From Magnaporthiopsis rhizophila (lineage: Eukaryota > Ascomycota > Sordariomycetes > Magnaporthales > Magnaporthaceae): 64,000 nucleotides of DNA. Where the stretch lies: contig PYSS01000024.1 in assembly GCA_003049465.1 (NCBI GenBank), positions 62,001 to 126,000 on the forward strand, in the 5' to 3' direction. The notes under the pieces are model-generated. The model searched no databases, was not told the origin of the DNA, and saw only the letters and a program-made list of their open reading frames with translations. The translations under genes were made by a program, and so were the position numbers. Positions 1 to 11,096 of this stretch are shown one piece after another. The first letter of the stretch is position 1. Each line of letters starts with the position of its first letter.

Positions 1-31
1 AGTCACAATTACGATATCGATCCAAGCAAAC

Positions 32-2170
32 ATGGCGTCCGGTACAGCCACCTACAACAACTACTTTGTTCCCGAGCAGGACCTGAAATACGTGCCGCCG
101 TATCTCAACTATGTGCCCGAGACGCCCCGAGAGGTCAAGTGCCAGACGAAAGGGACTTGGCCTGGTTGGCTGGAAGGGACGTTTCTGAGGTAAATAAAGT
201 CATTGTCGCCCCGGCCTTCGCCTAGCCATCATTATGTATATTGACAACTGTTGATAGGGTCGGAGGGGGCCGTTTCACCATCCCGCTGAGCGAGGATGGC
301 TCCAAGCCCAAGGCCGTGCTGCAGCACTTCTTTGACGGGCTGGGCCTGCTCCACAAGTTCCGCATGACAAACGGTGAGGTGCACTACAGCAGCCGCTACA
401 CGGCCGAGGGCGTCGTCCGGAACGCCAAGAAGAATGGCTACATCAGCACCACCATGTTTGGTCTGAACGCCAACACGCCGCTCAAACACGCGCAGGACCC
501 CTGCTCGGCCCTGCTGGGCGCCCAGGTAATCAAGTGTTGGGGCTATTTGTTGGTCGCGTCGTCTCTGACCTGTCGGGCACGTACTTAGCAATCCCTCTTC
601 TTGCCCACCGGCATGATCGGCCCCGATGAGGCCAACATCAACGTCGTCCCCAGGCGGGGCATGCACCTGCCGCCGGACTTCAATCCTCTGTCGAGGGGCC
701 GCCCGGCCGACAATCCCGAGACGGAAGAGGTGTGTAAAGTCATATCGCCCCTGGAACCTGCCTGTATCTGACGGGTTGTTTGCGTGCGCGCCCCTAGGTC
801 TTGGTCCACACCGACTTCAACCTGCTCCAGGTGTGCGATGCCAAGACCCTGGAGCCCAAACGGATGATCACGTACGCCGAGATCGACCCCGAGCTCGCCG
901 GCTACGGCATCTGCGCCCATCCGCCAAAGGACCGCGCAAGAGGCCAGACCTACAACTACATCATCTCCAAGGACGGAATCATGTCGGTCTTTGCCCTCGA
1001 CATCCGCGCCAAGCCGGCGAAGCTTTTGTGGAAGACGCCCTTGCCCTGCCCGCCTTGCTACATCCACTCCTTGGCCATGACGGATCGCTTCGTCGTTTTC
1101 ATTCGAATCGTGAGTTATCATCCTGCTACAACCGAATGCCTACGGACTACGCACTGACTGATCTCTCATGTCGACGGCAGCCCATCCACATGGATGTCAG
1201 CGACATCAGCAAACCAGTCATGGAGATGCTGGTGTACGAGCCCAAATCGCCGACGCAGTTCTTTGTCCTCGACAAGTTCACCGGCAAGCAGTGAGTCTCA
1301 GACCAAAAGCGGTGGGGACTGGCGAGACGACTTTGGACAAGCGAGAGCTCTGCTGACAGTAGGTGGCGCCGGCAAAGCGTCGCAACGTACAACGGCAACG
1401 GGTTCATGTTCTTCCACTCGGTCAACGCCTACGACTTCGTCGACCCCAAGACCAACAAGGTCACGATCCACGTCGACCTCTGCAGCTACGAGGCCGGCGA
1501 GGTCCCCTACCGCGAATACTGCTTCAGCAACGTCCTGGACCCGGCCCGGCCCTTTGTCGACGGCACGCTGGTGCGGTACGAGCTCGAGGACGTGGCGGCC
1601 AGGGCCCGCGTCGACCCTATCACCTCGCCGCCGGGCCGCGTCACCATCGCGGCCGCCATCCCCGGCGTAGCGGCAGAGCTGCCCCGGATCGCCAAGTCGG
1701 CGTCGGCCAAGCCGGGCTACCGTTTCGTGTACTTCACCGCCGGCAACGGCGGCGCCTCGCCGGGCACGCAGGTGCCCATCGGCCGCCTCGGCAACGGGCT
1801 CAAGACGGTGCAGGCCGCCTTCTTCGGCTCCCTGGCCAAGTCGGACTGGAAGACGGGCCGGTTCGTGCGCTGGCAGCCCGCCGACGGCGAGAGCTGCCCG
1901 TGCGAGCCCGTCTTTGTGCAGCGGCCCGGAGCTGTCGATGAAGACGACGGCGTCGTGCTCACCATCGTCATCAACAGGGAGGGCTCCCACAGCATCCTGG
2001 TGGCCCTGGACGGCAAGACCTTTACCGAGGTCGCCCGTGCCAACATGCCGCAAGGTACGTTGAACCCGTGTTGGCCTCGTCACTGTCCACCTCTTCAGCT
2101 AACCATTGCTCATATAGTGTATGCCCTCGGGCCCCACGGATCGTTTGTGGAGGGAGTTTTTGGCGCCTAA
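32..2170 (+). CDS. Carotenoid cleavage oxygenase (RPE65/BCO family), 7 exons
   Basis: Predicted non-haem Fe(II) dioxygenase that cleaves a carotenoid, apocarotenoid or stilbene-type double bond. Exons: 32-189, 258-525, 589-729, 798-1109, 1181-1290, 1363-2054, 2118-2170. All junctions are GT/AG and in phase, giving 577 residues, a normal length for the family. The four expected iron-ligand histidines are visible: H230 (CAHPPKD), H279 (IHSLAMTD), H348 (FFHSVNAYD) and H567 (GPHGSF near the C-terminus). The early HFFDGLGLLHKF stretch is also typical. No signal peptide is seen, so the protein is probably cytosolic. The last exon encodes only 17 residues but carries the fourth ligand. The acceptor of exon 6 could also be three bases upstream, changing one or two residues. 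No carotenogenic gene lies nearby, so the substrate is unknown. Family call is firm; substrate is not inferred. Confidence 0.9.
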
Positions 2171-3178
2171 GGTAAGCTCTGGCCCAGAATGCGCCCTAGT
2201 ACTCGCCACGGTGATCTCTTCCGACAGCTGGCTATCGGACTAAATTGTCGCAGTGCTTCTCATTATTCCGTCGTCTATTTCATTTCCTTTCCCCGTGTCT
2301 TCAACACGACATCGTCAGTGCCCCGGGAGCCCACGCACAAAAAAAAAAAACCATCAAGTCTGTCGTTTGAACCCTTCTCTTGCGCGTATAGCTATCATCT
2401 GGCTTCGTTTATGTCTTCTTGCTTCGTGTTTCGTCAAATGGCCGGAGCCTGCTAGCCCAGGTCACCGCCCACCTTCTTGACACCTTTCTTTGTATCTAGT
2501 TCCAAATCACACTCCCTTTTTACTCTCTCGACACCTTGCGAGCACAACGACACACCCACTCGTTTAGCCACTTCGATCCGGCCCATTTGAACTCTTCCCG
2601 AATCGAGACGTTTCACAACATCAGCCTCGCCGCAGGCACCGTGAATCCACTTAAGAACCGGGTAAAATAGTAGGCAAAACGACAGTACCAGGCCAGGCCG
2701 AAGGCGGGGTCCCAGCCTGGAGGCCCGTGCGAAGGGTACGGCCACGTGACCGCGAGCATCGTGATGGGTATTCTTCCTCTTTATGGAAAACACTTCTTCT
2801 TGCTCGGGATTTTCACCGGCAGAACGACTCGCCGCGCCAGCGTTGCTTCTACACCACGGTTAAACCCTTTATTCTCAAAACTAGTTTCAAAATACACGTT
2901 GCCAACGCTTATCTTTATCTGGCCGCTCATCGAATATCGTTTAAATCCCTGCCAAGGTACCTGAGCCAATCGGTCACAAGTGACCATAACTCCGGTCGTT
3001 CCATTCGTTTCAGTATCCTAGTTAAGTTCCTCGATCCTATTCGGACACATAGTACTAACACCTGTCTCACTACCAACCTAGGAGACCCAAACGTCCAGCT
3101 AAGCTCACGTCCGCTCGAGAGAGAGATGAAACCTGTCCAACACCACGCCCTACTCAGCTAGTTGCATCCCTTGACAAA
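2171..3178. other. Intergenic, no supported gene
   Basis: Downstream flank of the oxygenase gene. It holds a short A-run near 2340 and T/C-rich stretches. Open frames on both strands are short and show no motif or consistent splice structure. Confidence 0.5.
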
Positions 3179-3698
3179 ATGGCGGTTCAACTTCAGGGGC
3201 CAAAGCCAAATCTTCAAAGCCAGCAGCAAGAGCCGCTTGCTGACCGAAATTGGTTATTTGAGCTGGTTCGGAACATAAGTATTTATGGTTTGCAAACTCT
3301 CCGCCCGTCGAACCCAACGCGGTTGATCTCTTCTCTGAGCTTTATCATAAGAATGTGACAGATCATACAAGAACATTGATGACACCACCAATAGAAGCCA
3401 GACCGACCCGGTTGGAACGGCACCATATGCTGCTCACGCTGCCCTCGATGGTCCCCAGGCCACTGCAGCCGCTACTGCAACCGGGTCCAAGCAAATGGAA
3501 GCCTCCCGAGCTTTAAACCTCCCCGGTTCGTTGTCGTTTGCGGAGGTTTGCCCGGAGCTCAAAGACGAAGATGCCCCTGCGGGAACGTGGTCCTCAGCAC
3601 GAGCCTTCGCAACCGCGACCCAGGCAGGCAGTGCGCGGATCATTCTAGCTCAGGCCGAAATGTCAGAATACACCAGAACCCCCGGACAACAAGGCTAA
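3179..3698 (+). pseudogene. Possible decayed or multi-exon small gene
   Basis: An ATG in good context (ACAAAATGGCG) at 3179 opens a 59-codon frame starting MAVQLQGPKPN. From 3351 a second frame is open to a TAA-class stop near 3698 and reads like coding sequence (contains NLPGSLSFAEVCPELKDED). A third overlapping frame includes AVDLFSELYHKNVTDHTR. No GT/AG pair I could find joins these frames in phase. This could be a real spliced gene with a missed intron or the relic of one. I do not recognise the protein. Confidence 0.2.
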
Positions 3699-6684
3699 CT
3701 CCTGCCCTCCGTCTTTGGGATAGATCATCACGCGGGTCCCCTACGGTCGATCGCACAGCAGAGTCTCACCCAGCAACAGACAAGGGCCGTTCAGAAGACC
3801 CCACGGCGAGTTGCAAGCGCCTCCTGACGATTTCGACGAGATCCGTCTCTGAGCGCGAGCACATATCCAAAAGACCAAACGACGCTCACAATTCTTGCGA
3901 CGACACGCCCCGGAAATTTCGCGAAACGGCCACATCACCCGCAAGAGGCTGCGGCGATGACAGCTGCGATTTGGATCAACGGATGTACAAGGGTGCCACA
4001 TGACAGCAGCACCAGACTGCAGGTCTTCCGCAGACATTCCCGCGCACGGTGGGAACACTGTACCATGTGCGTCTAGTATCTACGCATACATCTACAGCAA
4101 TGAGAGGAACATGCACCCGCTACTGAAGCGTCTTTGTGGGCGGCTTTTGAGGCATCGGCGCACACGCTGGAAACGCCGAGTCGCGAGGGGCCAACGATTA
4201 GCAAGCCGAGACAATCCATCATGTGGAAAATGCAACTTGCAGTTTGGGCCAACGACACCCACTGGGATATGTGGCTGTCTCAGTTCTAGATAGATTCTAT
4301 CGACACAAGCGGCGAATAAGACACTTTTGCAGTGGAAATAGGGTCTTGCCCGCAGGCAAAGAATCTGCCGGAAAAGCCGTACCGAATGGGTCGCAGAGTG
4401 GTTGCGTTTGTAGGGTCGTTGCCGTGAGACACCCACAGGTGCACTCAGCGTCTTCCCGCCAGTGCTTGCATCGCATGGGAAGTTTCTCCTAACGGTTTGG
4501 ATTCTGGCTCGATAGATTAAGTGAGCAGAAACGCTACGGCCTACACCTACGTTGGTCTGTTCGTGGCGGTCCTGTGAGGCTGCACGTTAGTTGTGGGGCG
4601 TGACAGTGGGCCGCCCTCCTCAGCCTCGCGCTAGCTTGGCAGGTGCTTCCCTTCCTGCGGGGACTCTCCACCGTCCACCTGTGAACTCCTCATCGGGCAC
4701 GTGCTGCTGATCCCCCTCTTATGTCCACTTTATATCGCTACCATTTTTTCTGCCTGCATCCAATATCTTGAACCAGAATGTTCAGGCCGCCACTTTCTCC
4801 CCGTGTTCCTGATGCTGCGTACATAGGTACCCAGGCTCCAGGGAACTACGGCAGCACCGCGCGTCGGAGTTAACGAGGCCATCGGTCGCTGCGCAGACAC
4901 TCAAGTGGTGGAAACAAATCGAAAGAAATTGAACAAGGTTTGGCAGCGCCACGTCACGCAGGACTATTTCTCCATCTAACCTCCTCCCCTCTCTCGTATT
5001 TTTCTTGTTTCTGCCAACTTTCCGGGCTTGTCATTTCATTAAGGTACACGAAACGCTAATTATACATCGCTGATATAGGCGCCTACGGTTCCATCAATAT
5101 CGGGTGGTATGTATAAGCATCGACGGAAGAACTCCGGTTCATCATCCGGTTTTCAAGTTGATTGTCAAAAACGGATGCGGTACTACACCGCCGTTCGTGC
5201 AACCAGACAAGACGACCGGAGAGACGTCTTCTTTGCCAGCCGTTCTCTGCGACCAGGTTCAGTTGAAAGGTTGGGCGGTGACCAGGAATGAACGGACGAT
5301 AAGAGCCGAAGCTATGTCACCCGGGAGGGCACGGCGGAATCCAACCAGACGCGCTTTTACGGATGGGCACACCGATGACAAGTTGCATTGCGTTGCCCCT
5401 TACTCTGCCCTACGCCCCAGCAAATCCAACTTCGTGTGCGTGTCCAGCTGACTCGCTTCAGATTGGCTCCCTCGCCGTTCTCCCAATACCTTTGTCAAGA
5501 ATGGTGCGTTCTCCGTCCCGTGGCAAATATCAATAAACCCTCCCGTGTCCCGCAAGGGGAATGTGCAGGTCTTGTTGCTTCCCGGATTTGTTGTTACGTA
5601 CACAGAGGGCAGGGGCATTGCGGCACGGCCAAGGAGTTATGGGTGTGGACTTGGTAGCTCCGGGGTGCTCCTTGCCTCCCGCCATCCCATGTTTGACATC
5701 CCGCCAAGAATTAGATGTTCAGGAGTGCTGAGAATATTGCCCGGCCCGACCGGTGGTTACACCGCCTCAGGCGGCAAACACGACGCACCCTCCCGCTGCG
5801 GGTGCGCGACGGAGGTTTACCACGGCCCGAGCTCAGGGGCTGCGGCAGGGCTCGGGAGCCTAAACAATGACAGCAGGGCAGGAAGACGCACTGCATGACA
5901 GATGGCCGTTACAAGGCGGACCAGGGCCGCGTGGCCCGATGCTACATCCCGCCCTTTGCTTGCACTCCATGGCATTAAGACGAAATTCCAATACCCTCTA
6001 GCTTCTCGCGGTTCTTTACAGCCGAAATAACTCTACGCCGGTGTCTGATTTAGCAGGAAAGTGCCTAATATCCTTTTGCTGGACAATGCTCAAAAATATG
6101 CTTTCAATGTCACTCCACGCTACGAAGCCACGAGTCGTCAGACGTCCCAAAAAGGGCAAGATTGGGAACCATCCGCCCGGTTTTGGGTAACACTGCCGGG
6201 AAAGTGGGCCGTGACCCATGACGACAGCGCCATTCTCTATCAGGGTACCCCACGGCAGCGAGTCGGAGCCGTTGGTGTGGCCTGCTGCCGTCCAGGGGCG
6301 GCGATTTAGAGTTTCAGTACCGCTGTATCGGACCCACGGTTCGCCAGTGTCCCAAATACGTGCAGCAGATCGGTGGCTCCGATGCCAACTTGGAGAACTT
6401 GCAGATTCCAGTCCATCTTGGCCGGGCAGCTCGCAACAGGGGCGCCGTCCACGGGCTGCCAACTGCGCAACAAATTCCTATAAAACAGCCGTTGCCGTCG
6501 ATGTCTGCGTATCGGTTTCTTTTCCTCCCTCACCAGCACTCGGATTCAGCATCTTACCACTCACTCACTCCAGTCTTTCACTTTCCGGCTTTGGCCATCA
6601 CAGTCTTTCACTCGCTGATCCTCTTAATAAAACAAAAGAACCGACTTCCCAGTACTTTTTAATCCACTCAACCCAACCGCCAAA
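3699..6684. other. Intergenic, no supported gene; LysM gene promoter at right end
   Basis: About 3 kb without a gene I can support. Frames around 3700-4500 are broken into short pieces and might include relic coding sequence. The final 250 bases form the promoter and leader of the LysM gene, with a TATA box and a TC-rich leader. Confidence 0.5.
6479..6485 (+). promoter_or_regulatory. TATA box of the LysM gene
   Basis: TATAAAA about 200 bases upstream of the ATG at 6685, followed by a pyrimidine-rich leader typical of fungal transcription starts. A purely sequence-based call. Confidence 0.55.
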
Positions 6685-7182
6685 ATGCAGTTCTCCCTCG
6701 TTGCCCTCATCGCCGCCGGCCTTGCCGCCGCTGCTCCCCAGGCCACTCCGACCACTCCGACCACTCCGACCACTCCGACCACCCCGGCCACCACTACCTG
6801 CACGCCTGGCGCCGTTGTCGACTACGTCGTCGTCGGCGACGACACCCTCACCGTCATCTCGCAGAAGCTGCACTCGGGCATCTGCAACATCGCCAAGGCC
6901 AACAACCTCGCCAACCCCAACTTCCTCAGTCTCGGCCAGAAACTCAAGGTCCCCACCTTCCCTTGCCAGCTCGACAACACCTCGTGCCTGGCCAAGCCCT
7001 CGCAGAACCTCGCGTGCGTCAAGGGCGGCAAGCAGGGCTGGTACATCATTGCCAAGGGCGACACCTTCTTCCTCGTCGCCCAGTCCTTCCAGCTGGACGT
7101 CAACGCCCTCCTCAAGGCCAACCAGGGTGTCGACCCTCTCCTGCTCCAGGTCGGCCAGAACATCACCATCCCCATCTGCTAA
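6685..7182 (+). CDS. Secreted two-LysM domain protein (effector-like)
   Basis: Single-exon gene of 165 residues. Residues 1-17 form a classical signal peptide ending in an Ala-rich region. A threonine-proline linker (TTP repeats, about residues 20-36) follows. Two LysM domains cover about 46-91 (begins DYVVVGDDTLTVISQK) and 117-165 (begins GWYIIAKGDTF, ends IPIC). LysM domains bind chitin or other N-acetylglucosamine polymers. Small proteins made only of a signal peptide and LysM domains are the layout of fungal LysM effectors such as Slp1 and Ecp6, which sequester chitin fragments. Several cysteines, including one at the very C-terminus, suit extracellular disulfides. No catalytic domain is attached. 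An effector role is inferred from layout only. Confidence 0.9.
   Translation: MQFSLVALIAAGLAAAAPQATPTTPTTPTTPTTPATTTCTPGAVVDYVVVGDDTLTVISQKLHSGICNIAKANNLANPNFLSLGQKLKVPTFPCQLDNTSCLAKPSQNLACVKGGKQGWYIIAKGDTFFLVAQSFQLDVNALLKANQGVDPLLLQVGQNITIPIC
6745..6780 (+). repeat. 9-bp tandem repeat in the LysM gene
   Basis: Four perfect copies of ACTCCGACC encode (TPT)n in the linker after the signal peptide, followed by a diverged copy. Length variation between strains would change linker length in steps of three residues. Confidence 0.85.
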
Positions 7183-9941
7183 GGGGTTCGCCTCACGAAC
7201 TTGGCCTGATGAGCGGTCTGGCCGTGCCCTTTGGCGACAACTACCTCAACCGCCTTCTCTCGCCGGAACACTTTCATATTGGCCTTGGGTATAGAAGGGA
7301 TAGAGTTCATTATGTCTGGGATTTGACAGCACCATGACGCCCGACCTTGTCTCCTACGTCGGATTGCGCTCCGTCTGGTCATAATACAAAGTCGTTCATC
7401 TCCATTTCCAACGCTCGGTGTTCAACGTGATAGATACATCGTCCTTTCCTCATGGTTTGATCCATCAATGTATTCGCTCGCACATTGTCTGCATAAAGCA
7501 CGGAAACCTAATAGAGATCCTATTGCGTCACGCCGGCTAGAAGCAAACCCCGCTTATCATTTAAGTGGCTAGCAATTGGGACAAGTATCCTTTGTGAGAA
7601 AACTTGTGAATTCCATGTGTGGAAAACTCCCGTCATCTCAGCCGCTCCGGCACGTGCTCAGCCTCGACGTCCGGCCGTTTCCACATTAAACTACACCTAG
7701 ACTGCAACAATGCTCGAGACCACTCGCCCCTTCCACATCTGAGCCTCGTTTCCCTTGCCTCGTCTCGCAAATGTCTTCACTCGCCGATATAGATCCAAGA
7801 CCGGTAGGTTCAGCTTTTCCACGCCACTTTCCACCGGCACTAAGCTACGATTCCAACGTCGGGCATCAAGGTCCGTTCAGAGTGCGCCGGACCTCGTGGA
7901 CCTGCTGATATGATAATATTTATGGGTCTGAAGACGAGGTCCCGCTCAGCCTCGTGGCTTAACTGGTCTCTCTTCGACGTTACAACCCAGCCTCGCGCGT
8001 ACCGGGCCGATCAACCTAACCTTTGACAGAGCGCAGATCCTTTGAAGCACTGCATACATGCTGTAGAACTCGGCACGTCCCGGTCATTCGCTGCCCATCC
8101 GCTGCGAGCCGCCACCCGCCAGGACAAGACTCAACGGGCGGCACAAGCCCAGGCACCGCGCGAGCTGCCTCCAATGGAGATGCCGGGTCTATCACCTACT
8201 AAATATCACCACCCTCATCCTCCCCCATGCATCTTATCCCCCTTTAATCTAACTATCCCGTCTTCCACGCCGCATACTTTATCGAGATCATCGAGCTAAT
8301 ACTCAGTTCCTTGGCTGTTTTTCAGTATTACAGAACGCCGCTGCTGGTCCACCGCCGCATCACCCCTTCATTAATAGGCCAGAACCCAAAGGCAATACGC
8401 TCAGCTCAGGGGCTTACCGCCTGCCCCACCGCCGAGGAAGCCACAGCCAGGGAAGCCGCTGATGTCAGGGCAGACTTGTCCTTCTGTGGCCCATAGCCGA
8501 GATCTTGGATTTATCCATAGGGCTAAAGGTCTGCAGGGTCCCGGCCCGATTGTGCGGCTTAGTAATGTTGGCGACCCCGTCGCCATACTCCGTGCTCTCA
8601 TTGGTGCGGCTGTTAGGTGCCTGGGAGCGGGACACGGCTGTGGAGGCAATGATGAGGGCTGAAAACCCACCTAGCGACACAGCTTTGGCGACGTTCATGA
8701 GTGCGATGGCATTCCTCCCGAGTGCGACGACGACGCTGACAAGCTTGCGGGTGTTGCCGCCGACTGATGGCACGCGCCCGTGTGGCTGCCTGTTCGAGCT
8801 CGGATTTTGTCTCTTGCAAGCGGCAGACGGATAATGCGAGCCGACCAATGATGTGGGTCAGCGGAGGTTTGAGGGAAGGCTACGGAATAAGCTCCGCCCA
8901 AATTTTCTTCCAGCTAAGAAATTAAGGTATAAACTTCCCCGCAGCCCGTCTCTTGGCGTGCTGACCAATGCTGCAGGGAGAATCAATGCCAAGACTCCGC
9001 CTCACTCCTTTGTACGCCTATGGCCTCCAACTAGCTTGCTTACCAAGTGAGACCAGGCACCGGCTGCATTACCTCATTACCTAAGGGGCGCAGAGGCTCT
9101 GCCGGCTTGCTTGGTGGTGCCGGGCGCGCCGCATCGTCGAATAGACGCCCGTATAAGCTGGGTGAGATTGGGGGCTAGGTGATATCGGCTGACATCCCCT
9201 GCCAAGACGCATATCAGACGCCATACAACATCGATCTGCAGGCTGGCATCGCAGGCGGGTACTGGGTAAGTTGACTTGACTATAGACAGCACACGCTAAT
9301 TAAGTGGTTAGGCACCTTCCTATTCAGAATTTTGCCAGGCGTTACCGTCGGACTCTCGGAATACAGCCTGCCGCAGGCGGAGACACTACTTGTCAAACTA
9401 GAATCGGTCCAGTTACCGATTAGTTATCACGTCAGAGGTGGTCGAGTTACCAATTTCTCAAGGGACTCGATTAGGGCATAAGAGTGTGCTAGCAAAGAGA
9501 CCTGGCCAGTCGGCATCGCGGATGGTGCCAAGAGACATATGGAACCCTGCGACCTATGGACCCGATTCCGGGCATGTCGACGGCCTCGCCTGCTTGTTGG
9601 TAAATGCTTGTAATTTCTCCGGGATCATGTATGGTGCCTAGCTGACTTTGCGTCTTCCCAGATTCAGGACGCCACTTCCTTCGCACGATGATGCCGTGAA
9701 CTAACTAGGTCCTCTTGGCTAGGATGAGATTCATGAGAGAAACTGGTACCTGATCAGCCTCCTCGCCTTCATGAAAGAGACATCATGAGGCAGTATAAAG
9801 CAAGCCGTCTGCTCCCCCAAGACGGCTTCTGTCTCTGCTTGCTCCCTCATCGCGACCAGCTCCTCCAGCAGCCTCCCACAGACAGAAGCACAGCAACGCA
9901 ACCACCGGCACACACACACACCGCCCGCACCGCCATCCAAC
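7183..9941. other. Intergenic, no supported gene
   Basis: No gene supported. The longest candidate is a minus-strand frame at 8465-8848 whose first in-frame start is TTG, with a hydrophobic stretch (VVVALGRNAIALMNVAKAV). It may be the tail of a lost gene. The last 200 bases hold the promoter of the next gene. Confidence 0.5.
9794..9799 (+). promoter_or_regulatory. TATA box of the small secreted protein gene
   Basis: TATAAA (in CAGTATAAAGC) about 145 bases before the ATG at 9942, in a CA- and CT-rich leader. Confidence 0.5.
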
Positions 9942-10648
9942 ATGCACTTCTCGTCGTCCGTCCTCGTCGCCCTCGCGGCCACCGTTTCGGCCATCGACAT
10001 CAGGGCCTACGGGGCCGACAACTGCAACGGCGGCTACAGGCAGTGCGCCAACATCAACCCGGACGTGTGCTGCGTCTTCAGCGACTCGGACAGAAGCGGC
10101 CTGACGAGCATTAGCGCCGCCGCGGTGAGTTGAGCTCCTTCCCTCGAAATAAATCAAGGCGGCCATTCTAATAAGAAAAAAAAACCCCTAGATCCCAACC
10201 AACTGGCGCATCCACGTCTCGGGCTACACCGGCGGCGGCTGCAGATCCTTCGGCGGAGATGCCGACTCCAACGGCGCCGACTTCGTCTGCCTGCCGTACC
10301 ACTCGCGCGGCGACCGCACCGGGGGCAAGTACTGGTTCGTGAACCGCAAGCGCGCCCTCGACCATGCCTGCCCCGCCGAGCAGCCCGACGCCAAGAAGTG
10401 CACGAGCACGGTCAAGTACAACTCGGTCGGTCTGGCCGACGGTGCCGAGTACGACATCACCGGCCTCTCGGAGGACAAGGTTAAGGAGCTGGTAAGCATT
10501 TCTCTCCTTTTTTTTTTTTTTTTTTTTGAACCACAAAGGCCTTTAAGACGAGATGCTGACCTGCTTCCCCCGCTTACAGGAGAAGGTTGCCTTCTCTGGC
10601 GCCAGTGCCGACGCGGTCCCCGCTGAGTTCCACGCTCGGCGTCGTTAG
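9942..10648 (+). CDS. Small secreted cysteine-rich protein, 3 exons
   Basis: Exons 9942-10124, 10192-10491 and 10580-10648 join in phase to give 183 residues. Residues 1-17 (MHFSSSVLVALAATVSA) are a signal peptide. The mature part has eight cysteines at about 28, 35, 43, 44, 78, 94, 121 and 131, an even number with one adjacent CC pair, suggesting four disulfides. It contains a glycine-rich segment (SGYTGGGCRSFGG) and ends in a basic tail (HARRR). I recognise no family. Size, secretion signal and paired cysteines fit a fungal small secreted protein. The second intron contains an almost uninterrupted run of about 20 T. It is convergent with the carboxypeptidase gene about 450 bases downstream. 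Confidence 0.75.
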
Positions 10649-11096
10649 AGCTTCGCGGCGAAAAAGGGGTCTCGGGACATGAGGCTTGGTGGTGGAAGAG
10701 GGCTGGAAGCACTGTTCAGCCTTGGGGAAGTAACGTCGATATCCGGATAATGGCTACTGTTGTATCGCTGTCGTCTTATCCGACCAATCGGATCCGGCCG
10801 TATACCTGGCCACGTGGACACCCCATCCAACATTCGGATATCATTCTAAAGGTGGGTGGGTGGGTGTGCTGGAAGGAACCACAGAGACAGAATAATGCTG
10901 GTGTGGTTGAGGCGACGTCGCTCTTGGCTTCTCACGTAATTAATGGGTGACACACAAAGAAAATCTTGAAGTTGAAAGAATAAATCATTTTGCTCGCTCG
11001 CTACCCAATGCTCCTTTAATAACAGTACGCCCAACCCAAATGCTTCGAGAAATCACCACGCACTCCTCAGCCTGCACGCGACGCCACTTCCGCTGA
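10649..11096. other. Convergent intergenic spacer
   Basis: Spacer between two convergent stop codons. It should hold both 3' ends. No gene seen. Confidence 0.6.

Noticed and set aside
4000..4300. Thought of a HET-domain relic
   Set aside because: Only a few residues (IWING) resembled the family; the rest of the signature was absent in every frame.
6016..6462. 148-codon minus-strand frame upstream of the LysM gene
   Set aside because: It lies in the promoter region, shows no motif, and competes with plus-strand frames of similar length.
8465..8848. 127-codon minus-strand frame
   Set aside because: It begins at TTG and overlaps equally open frames. No homology or splice logic could be found by eye.
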